64,000 nt of DNA, taken from assembly GCF_945859685.1 (NCBI RefSeq), contig NC_079147.1, forward strand, positions 48,986,177 through 49,050,176. The letters are read 5' to 3'. Made by a program: the position numbers and the translations under genes. Shown here piece after piece: positions 47,201 through 59,751 of the stretch (positions are counted from its first letter, which is position 1; each line of letters opens with the position of its first letter). The DNA comes from Eupeodes corollae. Lineage: Eukaryota > Arthropoda > Insecta > Diptera > Syrphidae. The notes under the pieces are model-generated. The model did no database searches, had not been told where the DNA came from, and saw nothing but the letters and a program-made list of their open reading frames with translations.

Positions 47201-48780
47201 TGTGAGATTTTCAACTGAAAAAAAAAATTGGTTTAACAATGTTGAATTCCAGTCCTATGCTTTTAAAATATATATAAAAATATATACACAATTTTTGCAT
47301 GTATCCATCAGACCTAAATGATGCACAGGGTCATTCTTTTTTAGTTTTGAAAGTAAAGCTTAAATAAACATCGCCAATCTATACTTTTTTTTATGAAAAT
47401 TTTATTAACATAATTATAAAACTGTCACTTAAGTGTAGACAAAATATCTTTCATAATGTGTGACTTATTACAAATTCTCTTTGGAACCACATATTCATCA
47501 TTAACAACCCTCCAACTCTCTTCAACTTATGTATTGGCTACATTCGAATCACAATCAATACCTTTGTACAGAGTTTTAATTATTTTAACACGTTGTTTGA
47601 TTGTTATTACTAAACTTGTGACACTTCAAATGACAGCTGAGTTTGACAGGTGTCAAATTACAGCACTACCAACTTGAAACTACGAAATATATCATTTTTA
47701 TGAAAACATGGTGTAAAATCGTTAAGAATCTTTTTAGTATGAGTCTTTTTTATTTTTGTTTAAATAACTTCCGCTGCAAATGTTTTATGTTAAAATAGTT
47801 ATCTCATAAATGTACATTGTTTATTATATGATGGCAATTAAAATTATTATTCATACGCCCTGAAAAAAGCTTTTAAAAAGGTAAATCACATTATTATAAT
47901 TTTTGCGATAAAAATAAAACAGTGCCAAACAACTGTTCAACAAAAAATTGTTCATTGCAAATAACTTTTTATTTGTTATGTAATATAAAGCAATACAAAA
48001 CTTAAAAAACAAAATTGAATCCAGTTCCACATTTAGGATACAAAGGCCTTTCAGAATCCGTCTTGCTGGCCCTATAGATTTTATTGAAAACTGAAATCAC
48101 ATTCGAGCTGCAAAAACAAACATTTGGGAAATGTATGTTTTTCAGCAAGATTTTCTACTAAGGATTTTAAACTCTTTGCAAATATATTTAAAAAATTATT
48201 GTTTTATTAAAGAGTGAAACAAATCACATCATAATTGCACATGACTTAATACAGCCCTGGTTCTTTAAAGTTTGTGATAAGACCTGTCGCCGAAAGCCTA
48301 CATTTTCTTAAAAGTTTTATTATTTTTTTTGAAATTCAGAAACCTTTAATCTTGATTGAAGCTTATGCTATCATAAACGCACATGCAAAGTTGATGCCGA
48401 GATGTTCAAATATTCTATAAATAAAACAACGGGACAATTTTTATTATTTGACAACTTCAACGCCATTGTCAACGATGCTGTTATGGGTTTGTCAATATTT
48501 TTCTTTGTCAATAAATTGAAATGATTTGCGTAGCAAAGCGTATCATAAATTGCTGAAGATTGTTGCGTTGTTTTATTTTTGTTCCCGCTTCACCAGCTGA
48601 GCAGTGTTTGCAGCATACAGTAAAGAGCTGATAGCTCTACAGTGATTTGTATACGCCTCCTATCACCATTTGACACTTTGCTGTCAGTTCTATTTTAAAC
48701 GTTCAGTCGCTCACAGTAGTTGCGTTGCGTCTCGTCGTTCAGTCATCCGGTCCAAGTCCAAGTCGAAATCTAAATTCGAA
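47201..48780. other. Intergenic region upstream of GILT
   Basis: AT-rich, no gene recognised. The 3' part holds the GILT 5' UTR and promoter. Initiator-like TCAGTC words occur at 48703-48708 and 48739-48744, but no TATA or DPE at the right spacing is clear. Confidence 0.45.
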
Positions 48781-48785
48781 ACGAA

Positions 48786-51700
48786 ATGATGTCGTTGGCA
48801 ATGGGAATATTCACACGCAAATTTATTTCTTTATCTGTGGTTTTATTAATTTTAACGTTAGATGTTTACGCTGACGACGATGTAAGAAAGAATAGTTTTG
48901 ATTTCAATAATTGTTTAATCAACAAGATGTAATTTTAACACGAGTAAGAAATTATGCTTTAATATATTGTAGGAGGCATCATCAAATAAGCAACTAGAGG
49001 TCAAAGTTTATTATGAAGTTTTATGCCCGGATAGCATACGATTTATAAAAAATCAATTGTTACCTTCGATGGTGTTGAAGAACCGATTTAATTTTACTGA
49101 TCTCAAGTTTGTACCTTTTGGAAATGTTGTGGTAAGTAGGAATGTTTTAAAAATTTGGGGGAGGGGGGAACTGTTTAAAGTAAATTTGTTTTATGTTTTA
49201 AAATATTAGTTGTTTTTTGCATGAGACGTTCTATCGGGTTTTTTGATGAACTTGTATATTTTTATTTAAACTGTAGTTTATAATGTATTTAGTTTTTGTG
49301 TTGTCTCAAAATCTTTTCTTTTAAACAATGTACCTATCAAAGTTTATATAGGAAATAATGAAAAATTAATTTAAACAAATCTTAATATGGTTTTTAAGAC
49401 TTGTGTAACTAAAAAAAATTAAGTTAACCCTCTTCATAATAGGTGCAAAAAGATTTAAACTTCAAAAAAACAGGGTCCGGACCAATTGAACGTCACTACT
49501 AAAGGCATAACACTAGTAGTGAGGTTTATTGTGAAGATCTTTAAATAATCTTATACAGTAATATACTTAGAAGTTCGTTTGTTTTGATTTTAAGATTTTT
49601 TTTATATTGCAATGACTGGTTATTATAGAGTAGATTATAGTAATGTTCGTGGGCTAAGATCGAATTTTCTGTCTGAGTGAAACCCAAGTAGGTGAAGATT
49701 CCGATCCTGCTGAATTTTTTATTCATGGGAATTGCTTAGTGCCATTATTCTTCTCACACCATGGTCTCGCCATATATATTAGGAATAATGTTGCATATCA
49801 ACTTTTACCACAATACGGTATGGACAGAGTTTCAACTTCTCAGGAATTTGATGCTCTGTCTGACTCCATACAAAGAATTGTCTCCCTGTATCCTCACACT
49901 GAAATCGTTATTACGGGCGATTTCAATGTTCACAATTCTTCGTGGCTTCGCCATTCCGGCCAGACAACGCCCGAAGGAATGTGTGCTGAGATTTTTGCTG
50001 AGTTTAACCATCTTACTCAGCTTGTCAATGAGCCTACTCGAATATCAGATGTTAACGGCCGAGCAGAAAATACCCTTGACTTGTTTCTCACTTCTGATCC
50101 TGATAAATACACAATCAGTGTATTGACGCCTCTAGGTACATCGGACCATAGTGTTATATCTGCTAATTTCTCCTGTCAAACAAATCCAGTTAAAGAACGA
50201 GCTCCAAAGAGAACCGTTTGGCAGTACGAGAAAGCCAACTGGGACGGTCTCAATAATTTTTTCAGGATCTTTAACTGGTCGCTATGCTTCATTTGGGAAT
50301 GGAAACGTTTATCCCGAATAGGGTTAAAAGTATTAAACCCAAGGTTAAATCATGGTTCGATTCGAGCTGCAAAGAGGTTATCAAGGAGAAAGAGGTGAGC
50401 TTCCGGTGTTTTAAAGCCAACTCAACTGAGGAAAACCGGAAAAAGTTTAAGCAAGCCAGGAAGGCCTGCAACGCCTATATTCGAAGGACCAAATTTTTAC
50501 ATGACCAAAATTTACGGCGAAAAATACTGCAATGTCCCAAAGGCAGTAAGAATTTTTGGTCATTTGTAAAAAACATGAGGAATTCTTCCTCTTCCTCGGT
50601 TCCTACGCTTGTTGTCAATGACACTCCTTTAGTTAGCTCTATTGATAAAGCCAACTTATTTGCAAGGCAGTTCGCTGAAAATTCCACCTTAACAGATAGT
50701 GTCATGACTCCCCCAGTTCTTGAACGCGTAAATGATTCTATGGGACCAATCTTTTTTCGTACTCGAACTGTGGCGAGAGTTCTTAAAGATCTCAACATTC
50801 ATAAATCCGCTGGCCCAGATGGTATTCCCGCTATTATTCTGAAGAGATGTTCTTCCACGCTAGCAAAACCACTGCGTAAGCTTTTCCATCTATCCTATTC
50901 TTCTGGGCTCGTTCCGAGTAGTTGGAAAACTGCATTTGTTCAGCCAATTCCAAAAAAAGGCGAATCTTCTTCTCCCACAAATTACCGACCGATAGCATTA
51001 ACGTCCCTTCTTTCTAAGGTCATGGAAACGCTGATTAATTATCAGCTTAAGAAATATCTTGAGGAACGGAAGCTTCTTAATGACCGGCAATACGGCTTTC
51101 GTAGCAATAGGTCCACTGGTGATCTCATGGTTCATCTCACCGAACAGTGGAACAGATCTTTACATCGTTTTGGAGAAAGTAAGATTATTGCACTTGATAT
51201 TTCAAAGGCATTTCGGTATCGACGAATCTCTTCTTCGTTGGATTAGAAATTTTCTTTCGAACCGTTCAATACAAGTTGTTTTGGACGGATTCAAGTCTGA
51301 AACTCATAAAATAAACGCTGGTGTGCCCCAGGGCTCCGTTTTGTCTCCGACCCTCTTCCTCATTTTTATAAATGATCTCCTGTCTGCTACTTCTAATCCA
51401 ATACATTGTTTCGCTGACGATAGCACTCTTAGCTTTTCATATTCGTTTCCAGACTCACAACCCTCCTCTTCGGATGTGGAACTGCAACGGCAAAATATGA
51501 TTAGCTCATTAAATTCCGACCTACACAGCATTGTACAATGGGGAATAAAAAAACGTGTGGAATTCAATGCTTCGAAAACGCAATGCTGTCTTGCATTGTT
51601 AAAGCGAGATAAACCGTCTTTGCCACTATCTATGAGTGGCACTTGCATCAACGAAACAGAAAATCTTGACATCCTTGGAATGTGCATCAGCAACCACCTA

Positions 51701-54700
51701 TTGTGGAGCGATCACATACGCGATGTTGCCAAAAATGCCGCAAGATGTCTAGGTTTTTTGAGACTTTGCAAGAAATTTTTTTCTCCGTCTGATCTGGCTA
51801 CAATCTACAAAACCTATATACGTCCGAAACTTGAATATAACTCTCATCTCTGGGCTGGTGCTCCAGTAACTTATTTAAGCCTCTTAGACAGTATTCGAAA
51901 AAGAGCTTTTAAAATGATTGGTGACATTAACATCATCAACTCGTTTACATCACTCGAACATCGACGCAAGGTTTCTTGCCTCACCCTTTTTTACCGTTAT
52001 TTTAACGGACTATGCTCTAGTGAAATAGCCAGTTGCATTCCTCCCCTTAAACAATTTAACCGTAATACCCGCGCTTCTAGGAATGCCCATCAGTTTACCC
52101 TTGAGCCCAACTTCGGACGTACTATGAAGTACAGAGATTCTTTTTTTAGCCGAACTACGCGAATGTGGAACGCCTTGCCACGCTCTATCTTTCCCTGTCA
52201 TTGCAATGTTCAGAAATTTAAAACCAATGTACACCGACACCTCCTATCCAACCCTTCCCTCTTTTCCTAATGCTCACACTGTGTCTTTGGCATATTAAAG
52301 GTATAAAAAACCCTTTTAGTGTTTGCTAATTATTAAAAAAAAAAAAAAAAAAAAACAATGAAAATAAGTATTGTGTTATTTTGTCAATACTTACATACAT
52401 ATCTTAATATACATAATTCTTCTGTGAGTGTGTATGTCACTGAACTTCTCTTAAACGACTGGACCGATTTTGATGAAATTTTTTGTGTGTGTTCAAGGGG
52501 ATCTGAGAATGGTTTAGATTCACAATTTTGTCCGCTGAACAATGTTTTTTTAACAGACAGCTATTTCATCAGTACATTGTCGATATGTATGTAAAAATCG
52601 AAAGTGAGAGATTACGATGCATAAAATTTAATCAAGCAAAACTTCGTGCTGAGGAGTACATTCATTTACATGACGCCGTAATCGGCAACGTGGATGCAAC
52701 GAATGACATCAACAATATTGGTACCGCATATATTCTCCCATCATCATACACTGGTAGCCCGCGTGTTATGCAGGAATATATTCAAGATGCCATGACTTAC
52801 GTACGTGCATACGGCCGACCTGATCTTTTTATAACATTTACGTGTAATCCAAACTGGGATGAAATCAAAAGTTTACTGTTGCCAGGTCAAACATCGATGC
52901 ACCGTCATGATGTCACTGCACGTGTCTTTAAACAAAAATTAAAATCTTTGATGAATTTGATTACACATTACTCGATATTTGGTGAAACGCGTTGTTGGCT
53001 TTACTCTGTTGAATGACAAAAACGAGGTTTACCTCATGCGCATATTTTAATTTGGTTGGTGGATAAAATACGCGCAGAAGAAATTGACAAAATTATTTCA
53101 GCGGAAATTTCAGATCCGAATGTTGATCCAGAATTGTTTAACATTGTTACTACAAATATGATCCATGGTCCATGTGGCACTCTAAACATGATGTCGCCAT
53201 GTATGGATAATGGAAAATGTACAAAATGTTTTTCAAAACCATGTGAAACTGATACTATCACCAATATGGACGGTTATCCATCTTATCGACGTAGAGACTT
53301 AGACAATGGTGGTCAATCATATGAATTGCGTCTGTCAAATGGTGTGAGATTGATAATCGCTGGGTAGTTCCATATTCGCCATTGCTGTCCAAAACCTACA
53401 AAGCGCACAAAAACGTTGAACTATGCAGTTCGGTGAAGTCTATCAAATACATTTGAAAGTATGTTCACAAGGGTAGTGATAAAGCTTTATTTGCTGTTCA
53501 AAATGTTAACGACAATGACGAAATAACACGTTATCAAATGGGTCGATACGTAAGTAGCAACGAAGCTATTTTGAAAGGGATCCTGCTGTTATACATTTGG
53601 CTGTGCATCTTGAAAACGGACAGCGTGTTTACTTTACAGAAGAAACAGCACTACAACAGGCTTTGACGGCTTCAAAAACAACTCTTACTCAATTTTTTAA
53701 CCTTTGTAGTCGACAAGATGCTGTTGGTCAATTCGCAAGGACGTTGATGTACACTGATGTTCCTAAATTTTGTACATGGAATAAACAATCAAAGAATTGG
53801 GAACCGCGGAAACGAGGCATTCCAGTACCAGGATTCGCTGATATACTTATGACAAAAACTTTAGGTCGATTATATAAAGTTCATCCTAAGCAACGCGAAT
53901 GTTTTTTTTGCGTTTATTACTGGTTAACGTCCCTGGACCGACGTCCTTCCAATATTTGCGAAAAGTCAATCGTACTTCATACGACTCTTCCTTCGATACG
54001 GGTCGTTAGTTACATTTATTGGAGGATGATAACCATTGGGATCTCAAATTCGTCAATTATTTTCAATAATATTGACAACGTGTTTTCCGTCTGATGCATC
54101 TGCTCTGTGGAACAAATATAAGACTTAATGAGTGAGGATATTTTGCATCGGACTAGAATTACTAATCAAAATCTTAATATTGAATTCTCCGCCGAAGTAT
54201 ACAAAGAGTCATTAATAATGATTGAGGATATTTGTATTCTTATTTCAAACATGCAGCTCATCCATTTTGGAATGCCAGCGCCGAATCGCCCAGCAGTAGA
54301 CATCATCAACAGCGATGTTCAACGTGAACACCAGTTCGATAAGACTTCTTTGGCTACTTTTTTCGCGGAAAATGAACAATTGCTTACTGCTGAACAACGA
54401 AATGTATATGATCAAATTAACGTTTCAATTGATTAACGTGGATTCATTTTTTTAGACGCTCCAGGTAGCACTGGTAAAACGGACTGCGCATTCAGCACTT
54501 AAATTACCTTTGAACGTTCATACAAATCCCGAAGCAATGTGTAACATAAAGAAGCATTCAGGCATGGCTGAAGTTTTGAGAAAATGTAAAATTATTATCT
54601 GGGATGAATGTACAATGGCCCAGAAGCATTCGCTTGAAGCTTTCGACAGGTCCCTGAAAGATATCAAAAATAATGCTCGGATTTTCGGTGGTGCTCTACT

Positions 54701-57700
54701 GCTGCTGTCTGGTGATTTCAGACAAACATTACCAGTCGTTCCACGCGCAATATATGCAGACGAAATAAACGCATGTTTGAAAGAATCCTATCTATGGCCA
54801 AGTGTCACTAAATTATGCCTTACTATTAATATGCGCGTTCGACTTCAAAATGATCCATTAGCGTCAGGATTCTCTGAACAATTGTTAGACATTGGCAACG
54901 GTAAAATTCAATTGTATGAAGATACACAATATGTTCAACTTCCAGAGAATTTTTGCAACATGGTGGCTACCAAAGATGAGTTAATAACAAGTATCTTTCC
55001 AGATTTAAGACATAATTATACTAATCATGAATGGCTGCAAGAGCGAGCTATTTTATCCGTTTTTTTTTTAATGTTGACGCCATCAATTTTAAAATACAAC
55101 AGTCATTGCCTGGTGATGAAATTACATTTAAATCGATTGACACTGTTGTTGATCCTGACGAAGTTGTCAACTATCCTGTAGAGTTTCTAAATTCACTAGA
55201 TTAACCTGGAATGCCACCACATAATTTGCGACTGAAAATTGTGTAATGGCCCGCGATTAGTTGTAAAAAAAATCATGGGCAACATTCTTGAAGCCACTAT
55301 TTGTGGCTTAGATTTAGAAAACCCATGTTTTTCTCACGGCCAATTATATGTTGCGTGTTCCAGAGTTGGAAAACCATCGAATTTATTTATTTATACACCT
55401 CAGGATTTACCCAAAAATATTGTACATCCAATGGCATTACGATAAATTAAGTTTTTGTAAATAAAAAATATATTTTTTAAATAAAATAGTTTGAGTGTAA
55501 GCTTTTTTACCTTTAATTAAAACAAGTTAAAGATTTCATTGCACATTCTCACACGCTATCGATTAGTCTAATTGTAATAAATTTACATGTAATGACGTTA
55601 GATATTGTCAAAACATTTGAATAATAATTTTCATCAAAATGGTCCAGAATGTTTAAGCTTATTAAAAGTTTGAAATTTTCAAATTAAAGACGTGTAGACA
55701 AGAAAACGTCTGTCGGGTCCGCTAGTTCTAATATTCTCCTGTCACAGTGTTAGTTGCCATATTCCTCCGAAACGGCTTAACCAATTTCAATGAAATTTTG
55801 TATATATACATACGGTAAGTTTGAGAATAGATTTGTTTCTAGTTTTTATATTCCTAAGTGGTATGGTGTAATTGCATCAAAAATGTACACTGTGCAACGA
55901 TCTTACGATAGTGTTCAGTGATGCTATGTACAATGAAGGATTGTTTGCTATTAAGGATCTTTGCATTCTCATTCCCAACTTACCACAGAGTCATTTCGTT
56001 ATTTATTCACCAAATCGAAATGCATCTGATTTAATAGATACTGAATTGAATTTGGCTACAATACAATAATGTAGAAATGGCAGCGATGAACCATTTATGA
56101 CCACATCATGCCCACAGTTTCGGCAGGACAAGATGGATTCTTATTTTGGCTGCACTAGGTGGAACTGGCAAAAATTCGTTATTTCGCTAATTGTTGACAA
56201 AATACGATAAAATTATGGTATCGCATTGGCTGTTGCATCTTCTGGGATGGCGCCAACTTTATTGGATGGAGGCAGAAAAGCTCATTCAGTATTTAAACTG
56301 CCACTATAAATATTCAAAATAACCCAGGCGCGGTGTGCAATATAAAAAAACAATCATCCTTGGCCACAATGCTGAAACAGTGTAAATTATAATCTGGGAT
56401 GAATGAAAGGTATAACAAAAAAACGACAGACTGTTTGGCGGCACTCTGTTACTCCTTTCATCGCCAATGTGGCGTAATGTTAAAAAAGTACAACTGAAAG
56501 TAAAAATGCTTGTTCAATTGTTTTAAGATGCATCCGCTGAAACATTCTTAAAACAATTGTTAGATATAGGCGTCGGAAAAGTTACTGCAGATGAAACTGG
56601 AAGCATAAAATTACCCGTCGATTTCTGCATGATTATTCACAAGATGTTCTTTTTCATGAGTGGCTGTCAGAAATATCAATATTTAGCAGCAAATATTTGT
56701 GGATGTCAACGAATTAAATCTCAAGATACAGTAGATGATGCTACCGAAGCTGTTAACTATCCAACTAAGTTTTTGAACTCAGATTTAGCAGGCATTTCCA
56801 ATGACTATCAAAAAGTCTCAAGTCCAAACGATGTCTGTCTGTTTGGTGATTTGTTATTTCAATATTTTTCACCATTTACAGTTCCTTTACGTCTTCCACT
56901 TATATACCACATCCTTATACACTTACAATAAGTTATTTATTTCTATTATTATTTATATCTGTTGAAGCACAAGCAGTTCATAAATCTATTAATGATTTTT
57001 TTTAAACTAATTTTTTGAATTCACTTAAAATCCTTACTTAAATTACTTTTGACTTAAAACTAAATTAATTTTCAATTTGATATTTTTAATACTTAAACTT
57101 TAATTTAAATGTAAAACCTAAAGTCTAAACTTGAATTAAAAAATTCTAAAATGTAAATAAAAAATCATTGCAAGTATAGCTTAAGATGTCAAGATCCTAA
57201 ATTTGTACTAAAATTCTTAAACTTTCAAATTTGCCACCACTAAAAATCATCGGCCATCTTTTAGTGTAACAAAAAAAAGTACTAAAGCTAAAAACAAAAA
57301 AGAGAAAGAGAAAGAAGAAAATAAAAGAAGGATCGGGCATCCAAGCACAAGCACTGACCACCTTACCGAAAAGTTTAACTTTGTTTTTCTTGCGTGTTTT
57401 TTTTTCTTGAATCCGCTCAACCGTCGTCGCTCTTTTTTTTTTGTTGGTCGAATTTCCCGAAGGCTTTCAGTTTTGAAGTAAGTAGAATAATTTATTATCT
57501 ATGAAGATTTGCTAATCAGATCATTCGCGATTAAAATATTAGCAGAGCGAGTGAAAAAAGCTTTGCTAGTACATTGTCTGCAGAACTAAATTTATTTAAA
57601 GTCGATATCTCTTCTGGTTCTTGACTATGGACGACGAAAACAAAGTCGCGAACGTACAGACATACGGACGTACGAACGTACGTACACTACACACGCACGC

Positions 57701-59131
57701 ATAGAAATCTTTCTAAAAATCTTTTATTTCGACTCTAGGGACCTTGAAACGTCGAGAAATGTCAAAGTTTTCAATTTGACAAATCGGACCCATTACAATA
57801 ACTTCCTATGGGAAGTTAAAAATATTAAAAGTACTAAAACTAAAATGTTGAGTTAAATATCTTAAGAATAAAAGAAGATACTTACTTCCAAGTTGTTTTT
57901 TACTTACTTACTTAAGGTGGCGCTACAATCCCAGGTTGACCTGGGACTCACGCGTCTCCAGGCAGCTCGGGCCCTAGCCAAGTTGGTTGAGGAATTCTCC
58001 CACCTGTGGCGTTCGTCACCTGATTCGCGGCGTTAATCTACTGCGTCGTCCGTCGGGATTTGATTCGAAGACTCTCCTGGCTGGAGCGTTGAGGTTCATT
58101 TGCTCTACATGACCCAGCCTCCTAAGTTGGTGGACTTTTGTTTTTTTTTTAACCAGGGGTGTTGTATCTTCTCCACAACTCTACATCTATTTAGACGGGA
58201 CCAAAAATCACATGAAGAATTTTTATCTTGAAGCATCCTAAGACGATCTAATCTCTCTTTAAAAGGGTCTAGCCCTCAGCGTCATAAATTAGAACGGGGG
58301 GATGAGTGTCTTATAGACAGATGGTGATTTTAGATGCTCTAGAGAGCACTTTACTATCTAATTGCCTTCTTAGTCCAAAGAAGCAGCGATTTGCAAGAGT
58401 TATTTTTCGTTTAGTTTCAGCTCTGGTGTCGTTTTTCTGAGTTTATAGCTGTGCCTAGGTAGACAAAGTCCTCAACAGCCTCAAAGTTATAGCTGTCCAT
58501 GGTGACGTTTTCTCCAATGTTATCATCGTTAAATGTCCTTTTTTCAAGTTGTTCTATTTAATAGAGATATTGTTGTTAGTGTTTTTTATATTATTTTTGA
58601 TTAATCTCCACGAATGCTCCACATAAAGTGCTTAAACTTATGGTTTGAATTGCAAATCTACTCTTTTAATAATTTGTCGAAACGATATAATGCTCCTTAA
58701 ATTTGTGACGGCTTCACTTTTAATGTATCTATTTTTTATTTTAGTCTTACATAGATCGAAGAAATAACGAAAAAGTTTTGAGATGTCAGCATGGTCGAAA
58801 GGAGTGTGAATTAAATGCACTTCACGCTAGTATCATCGAACATAATACCAAACGCGAGGCTTTTGACATGATCTCATGTTTGATGAGTGGATACAACCGG
58901 AACTTGGATAAAGTAAATACTCGTAATAAATGAACTTAACATGAATTTTCTTTAATTCTTCCTTTGATTTTTTTTTTACAAAACAAACAGTGTGCCACCC
59001 AATTTGGAATAAACGTAGATGCTGCACAACATTCTAAAAATACAAGATTGACTTCAGATATTTTGGAAAAATATGGCAACGATACTTATTCAATAAATCC
59101 ATCATTTATCCCGACGATTTCTATTGATAAT
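48786..59131 (+). CDS. GILT: GILT-family lysosomal thiol reductase (3' partial)
   Basis: GILT proteins reduce protein disulfides in lysosomes and the secretory path; in insects they have been tied to immunity. Visible coding exons are 48786-48881, 48973-49131, 58745-58912 and 58991-59131, all phase 0 with GT-AG borders, for 188 residues. The N-terminus (MMSLAMGIFTRKFISLSVVL onward to VYA) is a signal peptide. The mature part starts VKVYYEVLCPDSIRFIKNQL, with CPDS at the redox site, where vertebrate enzymes have CxxC. KFVPFGNV and the family signature CQHGRKECELNALHAS follow; the signature's last Cys is Ser here. Then come MISCLMSGY and LDKCATQFGI. The last exon (normally about 35-45 residues) is not seen before the window ends. 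Intron 2 is 9.6 kb and TE-filled. The next intron contains an RTE LINE. Which insect paralogue this is remains open. Confidence 0.88.
49132..49615. other. GILT intron 2, left part
   Basis: AT-rich intronic sequence before the LINE. No TE motif seen. Confidence 0.45.
49616..52355 (+). mobile_element. LINE A, 5'-truncated jockey/CR1-type retrotransposon
   Basis: Runs from an NVRGLRSNF endonuclease start (49640) to a poly(A) tail of more than 20 A. The endonuclease frame at 49739-50398 has EIVITGDFNVHNSSWL and LGTSDHSVISA. The frame at 50284-51246 has KSAGPDGIPAIIL, NYRPIALTSLLSKVMETL and DRQYGFRSNRSTGDL, ending at LDISKAF. The frame at 51059-52270 has NAGVPQGSVLSPTLFLIFIN, HCFADDSTLSFSYS and TRMWNALP. 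Two frame breaks (near 50300 and 51210, the latter with about 20 residues lost after LDISKAF) make it inactive. RT boxes resemble the CR1/jockey group; the clade is tentative. CAATGA occurs at both edges and may be a short duplication. Confidence 0.85.
52402..55725 (+). mobile_element. Helitron 1 with Rep and helicase remnants
   Basis: Frames in order are a Rep-type N-terminal domain (52528-53016: YIQDAMTYVRAYGRPDLFIT, FTCNPNWDEI, HRHDVTARVFKQKL), its continuation (53041-53367: LPHAHILIW, HGPCGTLN), then a Pif1-like helicase. Walker A is decayed to DAPGSTGKTD near 54460. Walker B reads IIIWDECTMAQK at 54590. GGALLLLSGDFRQTLPVVPR follows, and the C-terminal VACSRVGKPSNLFIY lies at 55350. The 3' end fits Helitrons: hairpin AGACGT (55688-55693) with ACGTCT (55706-55711), then CTAG at 55722-55725 followed by T. 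The 5' TC at 52402 is a best guess. Several frameshifts and stops make it inactive. Confidence 0.88.
55727..56935 (+). mobile_element. Helitron 2 relic, directly after Helitron 1
   Basis: Starts with TCTAATATTCTCCTGTCACA and a 5'-like stretch (CCGAAACGGCTTAACCAATT). Scraps follow: AIKDLCILIPNLPQSHFVIY (matching EDICILISNMQLIHFGMP of Helitron 1), a Walker A-like LGGTGKNSLF near 56150, IIWDE near 56392 and LLDIGVGKVTADETG at 56555. The order is that of a helicase with large deletions. The 3' terminus is not found. Confidence 0.7.
56936..57602. other. GILT intron 2, AT-rich part
   Basis: AT-rich, with a purine-rich run near 57295-57330. No coding signal. Confidence 0.45.
57603..57820. repeat. 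Shared repeat R, copy 2
   Basis: Matches 22683-22912 almost throughout, with the ACGT-rich segment (GGACGTACGAACGTACGTAC) and the CGACTCTAGGGACCTTGAAA block. It ends CTTCCTATGGGAAGTTAA. Confidence 0.75.
57895..58560 (-). mobile_element. RTE LINE 3' fragment
   Basis: The low-coordinate edge is ACTTACTTACTTAAGGTGGC, the complement of the RTE 3' end and tail. The reverse complement continues with decayed RT C-terminal sequence as in the copy at 59752-63149. 5'-truncated. Confidence 0.75.
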
Positions 59132-59751
59132 GTAAGTAAACTAAAATACAGAATTTTGAGTAAAATATTTTAATATGGCTAACTGGAAGTTTAGCGAAGA
59201 CTTTTTGAAAGCTGTGGTTTTTTCTTTTAAGATGAATAATGAAATTACAAATTAAGACCATTCATTAGCTTTTCGGAAAAAAATGGATTTTGAAAAATAA
59301 TTTTTTCATTGTTTGCATCATTGAAACCAATCATTCTATATTTTTTAGACAAGTCGGTTATATCATTGAAATGAAATTTCCTAATTGAAGTTATGAATGT
59401 GAGGTTAGAAGTAAAACTTTTATTATTATTATGTTCCAAAATGTGATATCAGCAATAAGCTATTCATTGAAAACGATTTAATAATTGAAAAATTAAAAAC
59501 GATCTCAAAGAAAAAAGGCTACATAATTTTTTTATACAAAATCTGCAACTGATCAGTTTTATTTTGACACCAAGCATTACAAATTTGATTTCATAATCGC
59601 TCTTACAATTTTGATGAAAACCAATGATAGCTAAAACTGGCTCCATAATTGTATTGAAATCTTTAAAAAGCCCGTAAACGAAAGAACCATTTGGGTGCGT
59701 GCACAAGAAATAAGACGGCACTCTTAAAAAAATGCACCACACAAAAATCTA
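59132..59751. other. GILT intron 4, left part
   Basis: Intron starts GTAAGT. AT-rich sequence with no TE motif until the RTE copy. Confidence 0.45.
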
